NCBI GenBank assembly: GCA_947503365.1
Contig: CANNDT010000039.1
Span: 1 to 38,108, forward strand
Direction of reading: 5' to 3'
Source: CANNDT01 sp945876205
Lineage (GTDB): Bacteria; Acidobacteriota; Vicinamibacteria; Vicinamibacterales; UBA2999
DNA length: 38,108 nucleotides
Shown here: piece after piece, positions 34,524 through 38,108 of the stretch
Numbering within the stretch: the first letter of the stretch is position 1
Layout of the letters: each line of letters starts with the position of its first letter
The notes under the pieces: model-generated
The model's input: only the letters and a program-made list of their open reading frames with translations
Databases searched by the model: none
Told to the model about the DNA's origin: nothing
Translations under genes and position numbers: made by a program

Positions 34524-35266
34524 TGGAGACCCAGGCAACCTTCAAGATCTGGCGGACGCACCCGGGCGGCGACGGCACGTTCCAGACGTTCAAGACGACG
34601 GTCACCGAGGGCATGGTGGTGCTCGACGTCGTCCACAAGATCCAGGCGGAGCAGGCGCCGGATCTGGCGGTGCGGTGGAACTGCAAGGCCGGCAAGTGCG
34701 GATCGTGCTCGGCGGAGATCAACGGCAATCCCCGGCTGATGTGCATGACGCGGATGAACGAGCTCGACACGTGGGAGCAGATCACCGTCGAGCCGATGCG
34801 GACGTTTCCGCCGATCAAGGATCTGGTGACCGACGTCTCCTGGAACTTCCGGGTGAAGAAGGGGATCAAGAAGTTCAAGCCGCGGCCCGCCGACCAGCCG
34901 GACGGCACGTGGCGGGTGGCGCAGCGCGACGTCGATCGGGTGCAGGAATTCCGCAAGTGCATCGAGTGCTTCCTCTGCCAGGACGTCTGTCACGTGCTGC
35001 GCGAGCACAACAAGCACGACGAGTTCATCGGGCCTCGCTTCCTCGTCTACGCCGCGAACCTCGAGATGAATCCGATCGATTCGGACGATCGCATCCCGGA
35101 TCTGAAGGAGCAGCACGGCATCGGCTACTGCAACATCACCAAGTGCTGCACCAAGGTCTGTCCCGAGCACATCCACATCACCGACAACGCGATCATCCCG
35201 CTGAAGGAACGGGTCGTGAGCCGCTACTACGATCCGGTCACACGCATCCTGAGGATGTTCAAGTAG
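34523..35266 (+). CDS. sdhB: Succinate dehydrogenase iron-sulfur subunit
   Basis: A 247-residue electron-transfer subunit linking the flavoprotein to the membrane anchor. The [2Fe-2S] ligands are C54, C59, C62 and C74 (CKAGKCGSCSAEINGNPRLM, then C). The [4Fe-4S] site is C146, C149, C152, C156 (CIECFLCQDVC). The third cluster site is C203, C208 or C209, and C213 (CNITKCCTKVCPEHI), with a further Cys available in the CC pair. The central stretch VKKGIKKFKPRPADQPDGTW is longer than in E. coli SdhB and typical of the Sdh1 branch. All ligands are present. A GC-rich hairpin begins at the stop codon (35266-35286). Confidence 0.96.
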   Translation: METQATFKIWRTHPGGDGTFQTFKTTVTEGMVVLDVVHKIQAEQAPDLAVRWNCKAGKCGSCSAEINGNPRLMCMTRMNELDTWEQITVEPMRTFPPIKDLVTDVSWNFRVKKGIKKFKPRPADQPDGTWRVAQRDVDRVQEFRKCIECFLCQDVCHVLREHNKHDEFIGPRFLVYAANLEMNPIDSDDRIPDLKEQHGIGYCNITKCCTKVCPEHIHITDNAIIPLKERVVSRYYDPVTRILRMFK

Positions 35267-35286
35267 GTCCGGACTTGCTCCGGGCC
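35266..35286 (+). terminator. Hairpin at the end of the sdh operon
   Basis: GGTCCGGA (35266-35273) pairs with TCCGGGCC (35279-35286) over eight positions, including one G-T wobble, with a CTTGC loop. It starts on the last base of the sdhB stop codon. There is no following T-run, so it may be a processing or stability hairpin rather than a classical intrinsic terminator. Confidence 0.4.
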
Positions 35287-35342
35287 ACAGAGGCACAGAG
35301 ACACGGAGCTCTTACGTTGTGGGGGCCGGCTTTAGCCGGCCC
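35287..35342. repeat. CACAGAG-type simple repeat and palindromic hairpin repeat
   Basis: ACAGAGGCACAGAGACACGG (35287-35306) is an imperfect CACAGAG array. It is followed by a perfect 9-bp palindrome, GGGCCGGCT (35323-35331) and AGCCGGCCC (35334-35342) with TT in the centre. The latter has the GGCTTTAGCC core of the same hairpin class found at 4573-4593 and 10336-10432. Both lie in the 117-bp gap between sdhB and the next gene. Confidence 0.75.
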
Positions 35343-35383
35343 TTCCTTTGTACGCTGCAGGCGATAAGATCGCTTGGCGCCGC

Positions 35384-36202
35384 ATGGGATTGTTTCGAAT
35401 CGCGCTCGCCAACATCGAATTCCCGGCTTCTCCTGCGGAGTCGGTCGCGCTCGCGCTGCAGGCGGTCGCAGACGCCGCGATCGCGCGCGCGGACATCATC
35501 TGCTTTCCTGAGTGCTTCGTTCCCGGCTATCGAAGCACGGCGAACCCGGGCCTTCCTCCCGATCGGGTTTTCCTCGAAGGCGCATGGTCGGCCATCGCCG
35601 CGGCTGCTGCGAAAGCGAATGTCGCCGTCATCCTTGGCACCGAACGCATCGTCGATGGCGGCCTCCGGATCTCCGCCCTGGTGATCAATCGCGACGGCAC
35701 GATCGCGGGGTTCCAGGACAAGGTGCAGCTCGACCCTTCCGAGGACGCGATCTATGCGCCGGGATCCGGCAGGCGGGTGTTTCAATCCGGTCCGCTGACG
35801 TTCGGGATCGCCATCTGTCACGAAGGGTGGCGCTATCCGGAAACGGTCCGCTGGTCCGTCCGGCATGGCGCACAGGTGGTGTTTCACCCGCATATCACCG
35901 AAGTCGAGCCCGGCGGCTGCCAGCCGTCGACGTTCGCGGACCCCGCGAACTCATTTCATGAGAAGGCCGCGTTGTGCCGGGCCGCGGAGAACACCTGCTT
36001 CTTTGCGACGGTGAACTGTGCGATCCCCGGATCGACCACGACGTCGGCCGTCGTCGGGCCCGACGGCAGGTTGATCGCCTACCAGCCGTACGGCCGGCGC
36101 GGACTACTGATCGCGGACATCAACCTTGCCGACGCCACGGGTCTGCTGGCGTCCCGATACAAGCCTCATGAGTCCCAGGGTCCAGATTCCGCCGGAGATT
36201 GA
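35384..36202 (+). CDS. Carbon-nitrogen hydrolase (nitrilase superfamily)
   Basis: A 272-residue cytosolic enzyme with the Glu-Lys-Cys triad of the nitrilase superfamily: E43 in ICFPECFVPGYR, K113 in FQDKVQLDPSED, and C145 in IAICHEGWRYPE. It begins FRIALANIEFPASPAESVAL, a normal family start. An ATG 36 bp upstream is in frame but would read through the palindromic-repeat flank, so 35384 is preferred. Substrate cannot be assigned: amidase, carbamoylase or omega-amidase activities are all possible. HEGWRYPE and HPHITEVEPGG could help place it in a subfamily. The 3' end overlaps the next gene by 35 bp, a large overlap that suggests tight coupling. Confidence 0.88.
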   Translation: MGLFRIALANIEFPASPAESVALALQAVADAAIARADIICFPECFVPGYRSTANPGLPPDRVFLEGAWSAIAAAAAKANVAVILGTERIVDGGLRISALVINRDGTIAGFQDKVQLDPSEDAIYAPGSGRRVFQSGPLTFGIAICHEGWRYPETVRWSVRHGAQVVFHPHITEVEPGGCQPSTFADPANSFHEKAALCRAAENTCFFATVNCAIPGSTTTSAVVGPDGRLIAYQPYGRRGLLIADINLADATGLLASRYKPHESQGPDSAGD

Positions 36203-36998
36203 GGAGTATCGCGATGAGCGGTGGCGCCGCGACGAGATGCGGCCGATCGAGACCGCCTTCGACGCGGAGCGCTTCATCGAGCAGGTCGGCTTCGCCGCCT
36301 GCCTGACGGACTCCAGGCGACCGGGGCCGTCGTTGTACACCGCCGTCTGCGGACGACGCGACGCCGTGATGCCGCGCAACGTACAGAAGGATCCTGAGGC
36401 TTCACTCACGTGGGTCTTGAAGGACGAAATCGTGAAGCGCGGCAAGGTCTACTACGCGAAGCTGGGCCGCGGAAAGACGATGTTTCTGGCGCCGCGGATG
36501 ATCCCGTACTTTCACGCCATCTTCGGCATTCGGCGATCGGAGGAGAAGCGGCGGCTGAGCGGCAACGCGCAGAAGATCCTGCGCGTGCTTCGCAGCGAAT
36601 GGGAGATGAGCACCAGCGACCTGCGCGACGAATCGGGCGTGAAGGATCGGACGGCGTTCACGAAAGGCGTGGATGAATTGCAGGCCGCCATGATCGTGAT
36701 GCCGAGCGAAGTGTTCTATCAGCCGAAGTTCACCTACATCTGGACGCGTGGCGTCGGGCGGTTTCCCGATGCCCTGCGACGGCGGGTGAGCCGCGACACC
36801 GCGCTGCTCGAGATCGCCCGCTGCTTTCTGTCTGGAGCGGGCATGACGATTCCCGGCGAGATGGCGCGCGTAACAGGCTTGCCGCGGCCGGCGGCCGGCC
36901 TGGGCAATCTGGCGCTCGTCGCCGAAGGGTACGCGACGATGCTCGCGCGCGGCGTCTACCAACTGGCGGACAGGCCGCGCGATATATTGGAACGATGA
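36168..36998 (+). CDS. AlkZ-related / winged-helix DNA-binding-type protein
   Basis: A 276-residue protein without transmembrane or signal segments. It opens with VQIPPEIEEYRDERWRRDEM and contains FIEQVGFAACLTDSRRPGPS, followed by a helical, winged-helix-like part (ILRVLRSEWEMSTSDLRDES, GVKDRTAFTKGVDELQAAMI) and a second helical domain near the C-terminus (EIARCFLSGAGMTIPGEMAR). This resembles proteins annotated as AlkZ-related, distant from the AlkZ/YcaQ DNA glycosylases that unhook crosslinks. I did not find the QxQ catalytic motif of true AlkZ, so glycosylase activity is doubtful. The ATG at 36168 lies inside the preceding hydrolase gene; the next in-frame ATG is much further in. Its stop overlaps the truncated gene at 36995 in an ATGA. 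Confidence 0.55.
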   Translation: MSPRVQIPPEIEEYRDERWRRDEMRPIETAFDAERFIEQVGFAACLTDSRRPGPSLYTAVCGRRDAVMPRNVQKDPEASLTWVLKDEIVKRGKVYYAKLGRGKTMFLAPRMIPYFHAIFGIRRSEEKRRLSGNAQKILRVLRSEWEMSTSDLRDESGVKDRTAFTKGVDELQAAMIVMPSEVFYQPKFTYIWTRGVGRFPDALRRRVSRDTALLEIARCFLSGAGMTIPGEMARVTGLPRPAAGLGNLALVAEGYATMLARGVYQLADRPRDILER

Positions 36999-37057
36999 GC
37001 GCGAGTGCTCGTCCGCTCGACCGCGCCAATGCATTCTGCGCGCGGTACGGCTTCCGG
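36995..37057 (+). pseudogene. 5' stub resembling nitronate monooxygenase
   Basis: An ATG at 36995 overlaps the preceding stop in an ATGA, the normal arrangement for a coupled gene here. The first codons read MSASARPLDRANAFCARYGF, which looks like the start of a nitronate monooxygenase (typically followed by P-I-L-x-A-P-M). The expected continuation is absent: the frame turns into Arg/Ser-rich sequence from about 37052. This suggests a gene cut by a deletion or insertion shortly after its start. The similarity is from memory over about 15 residues only. Confidence 0.35.
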
Positions 37058-37139
37058 CGGCGTTCCACCGGATGCAGGCGCTCGTGCGTTGCTTCAGCCA
37101 GGCTAAGGCGACCTCGATACGTGTGGAGAGTCGCGCATC

Positions 37140-37562
37140 ATGGACCCATACAACCTCGGACGATTCATCCAGGCCCAGGACGAAGCCTACCAACAGGCTC
37201 TCTCCGAGATCAGGAGCGGCCGCAAGCAGTCACACTGGATGTGGTACGTGTTTCCACAATTCGAGGGTCTCGGGATGAGTGCCACGTCCCATCGATATGC
37301 GATCAAGAGCGTCGACGAGGCTCGCGCGTACCTGGCGCATCAGGTACTCGGACCTCGACTACGTGAGTGCGCTGAAGGCGTCCTTGGCGTCGAGGCTGCG
37401 TCCGCAGCCGATATATTCGGTTCACCGGACGATATGAAGCTGCGATCGTCGGCCACGCTGTTCGCACATGTATCGCCAACCGGCTCGGTATTTCACCAAC
37501 TGCTCGACAAGTACTTTCAAGGACAGTCGGACAGGAAGACGCTGCAGTTGATAGGACGCTGA
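37140..37562 (+). CDS. DUF1810 family protein
   Basis: A 140-residue small protein of normal family length. Landmarks are YNLGRFIQAQDEAYQQALSE, GRKQSHWMWYVFPQFEGLGM, SHRYAIKSVDEARAYLAHQV, LGPRLRECAEGVL and a C-terminal FHQLLDKYFQGQSDRKTLQL. Function of DUF1810 is not established. The ATG at 37140 fits the family start. The gap upstream (37058-37139) holds no gene; it contains a hairpin-forming TCCGGCGG/CCACCGGA pair at 37053-37072. Base use in this gene looks less GC-rich than in the operons to the left, which fits a transferred segment. Confidence 0.9.
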   Translation: MDPYNLGRFIQAQDEAYQQALSEIRSGRKQSHWMWYVFPQFEGLGMSATSHRYAIKSVDEARAYLAHQVLGPRLRECAEGVLGVEAASAADIFGSPDDMKLRSSATLFAHVSPTGSVFHQLLDKYFQGQSDRKTLQLIGR

Positions 37563-37587
37563 CGCGGGACACGCAGGCGAGCTCCAC

Positions 37588-37866
37588 GTGGTGTTCAGCA
37601 AACCACTTCGCGAGGGAATCCGGCGGGGGAGGATCCGATGCAGTATTCGCATCTGGACGCGGCCCCACGTCAAGGTAGGCGGTCGTTATCGGATGGACGA
37701 GGGCCACATCATCGTCGACTCAATCGCGCCGATTCGTCTCAGCGACATCACGCACGATCTCTCCCGTGAATCAGGGTTCGAGAGCGTGGAGGCCTTGCTG
37801 GCAATCGCGAAACATGGCAGCGGCGAGAACGTGTACTTGATTCGGTTCCACTACTCACCGTTGTAA
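37588..37866 (+). CDS. Small ASCH-domain protein
   Basis: A 92-residue protein. VFSKPLREGIRRGRIRCSIR, with IWTRPHVKVGGRYRM following and GHIIVDSI further on, has the layout of ASCH domains (PUA-like beta-barrels expected to bind RNA or nucleotides): an early FSKP, a basic G-x-K/R-x-x-T/S-I-R strand, and a K-x-G-x turn. A C-terminal ESGFESVEALLAIAKHG helix and a closing VYLIRFHYS strand also match. GTG at 37588 or the adjacent GTG at 37591 could start it. It follows the DUF1810 gene by 25 bp and is probably co-transcribed. The exact function is unknown. Confidence 0.6.
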   Translation: MVFSKPLREGIRRGRIRCSIRIWTRPHVKVGGRYRMDEGHIIVDSIAPIRLSDITHDLSRESGFESVEALLAIAKHGSGENVYLIRFHYSPL

Positions 37867-37887
37867 GGATGCCAGTGTCAGTCCCGA

Positions 37888-37929
37888 GGCATCAACTGGC
37901 TGGGCTGATGTCATTCCAGGATTGATGCC
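37888..37929. terminator. Inverted repeat between converging genes, possible bidirectional terminator
   Basis: GGCATCAACTGG (37888-37899) can pair with CCAGGATTGATGCC (37916-37929), leaving only GA bulged, with a 16-nt loop. It lies between the ASCH gene and the partial minus-strand gene. There is no T-run on either side, so the terminator role is tentative. Confidence 0.35.
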
Positions 37930-37948
37930 CCCATGAAGGACCGGCGAT

Positions 37949-38108
37949 TCACCGCGTGAACGGTCGGCGATCCACCGCGGCGCGTGACGCGTTGTTCCGC
38001 TCGGCCTCCGGTTCGACGGCGCGGAAAAACGCTCGTGACGGCTCGACGACGAGCGCCTCGTGAGCGACGATGCACCCAACGGAGTCTGACGGGACTTGGT
38101 CAGGAAAG
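37949..38108 (-). CDS. C-terminal end of an unidentified gene (5' end outside window)
   Basis: On the minus strand a frame is open from the window edge to a TGA at 37951-37949, giving about 52 residues (PSDSVGCIVAHEALVVEPSR, then AFFRAVEPEAERNNASRAAV and DRRPFTR). Its codons favour G or C in the third position as in the real genes of the window, and the peptide is not low-complexity. No family was recognised. The 15-bp near-repeat CGGCGATTCACCGCG (37942-37956) / CGGCGATCCACCGCG (37965-37979) spans its end. It could still be a chance open frame. Confidence 0.3.
   Translation of the reverse strand, partial: FPDQVPSDSVGCIVAHEALVVEPSRAFFRAVEPEAERNNASRAAVDRRPFTR

Noticed and set aside
38071..38077. 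GTTGGGT on the minus strand, which fits the GTTRRRY core of an integron attC site
   Set aside because: A seven-base match is expected by chance. No paired RYYYAAC core, palindromic attC arms or integrase were found within the window.

Overview
The window is GC-rich, densely packed bacterial chromosome. Gene content suggests an acidobacterium, most likely of the Vicinamibacteria type. The pointers are a YpdA-type bacillithiol reductase, a DUF5916 protein, a TonB-dependent receptor with an N-terminal carboxypeptidase-regulatory domain, a five-helix Sdh1-type succinate dehydrogenase anchor, many secreted proteins of the 'DLTGxW' type, and short palindromic repeats scattered between and inside genes. 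This assignment is inference from gene families; no rRNA or other phylogenetic marker is present, and no tRNA, rRNA, CRISPR array, insertion sequence or phage gene was seen.

Layout. 1-7483 (+): the 3' part of gltB, then gltD, ypdA and a DUF5916 outer-membrane-type protein, nearly without gaps. 7520-8392 (+): a PPK2 polyphosphate kinase, meeting tail to tail a Lon-substrate-binding-domain protein (-). 9035-11961 (-): a MoxR/Mg-chelatase-like AAA+ ATPase followed by its VWA partner, separated by two hairpin repeats. 11979-12076: an 8-bp tandem repeat with its inverted copy between divergent genes. 12084-13806 (+): glycerophosphodiester phosphodiesterase and a threonine/serine dehydratase; then a family 5 uracil-DNA glycosylase (-). 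14598-20076 (+): the pyruvate dehydrogenase operon aceE-aceF-lpdA. 20132-24137 (+): secreted B3-like metallo-beta-lactamase, secreted LVIVD-repeat protein and prfC. 24138-31245 (-): a five-gene envelope operon (metallo-hydrolase-fold protein with a degraded metal motif, three related secreted proteins of unknown function, one large TonB-dependent receptor) behind a good sigma70-like promoter. 31383-35266 (+): a GNAT acetyltransferase, then the succinate dehydrogenase operon. 35384-36998 (+): a nitrilase-superfamily hydrolase and an AlkZ-related protein. 36995-38108: a probable rearrangement scar (5' stub of a nitronate-monooxygenase-like gene), DUF1810 and ASCH-domain genes, and the end of an unknown gene entering from the right.

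Central metabolism dominates: GOGAT nitrogen assimilation, pyruvate to acetyl-CoA, and succinate oxidation. Stop/start overlaps of 1-14 bp recur within the operons and suggest translational coupling. The most promising undescribed unit is the 24138-31245 operon. The second theme is short genomic repeats that have entered coding sequences (ypdA; aceF twice; probably the start region of the gene at 29435-30244) and intergenic gaps. Two of these insertions appear to have added peptide to conserved enzymes without breaking the frame.
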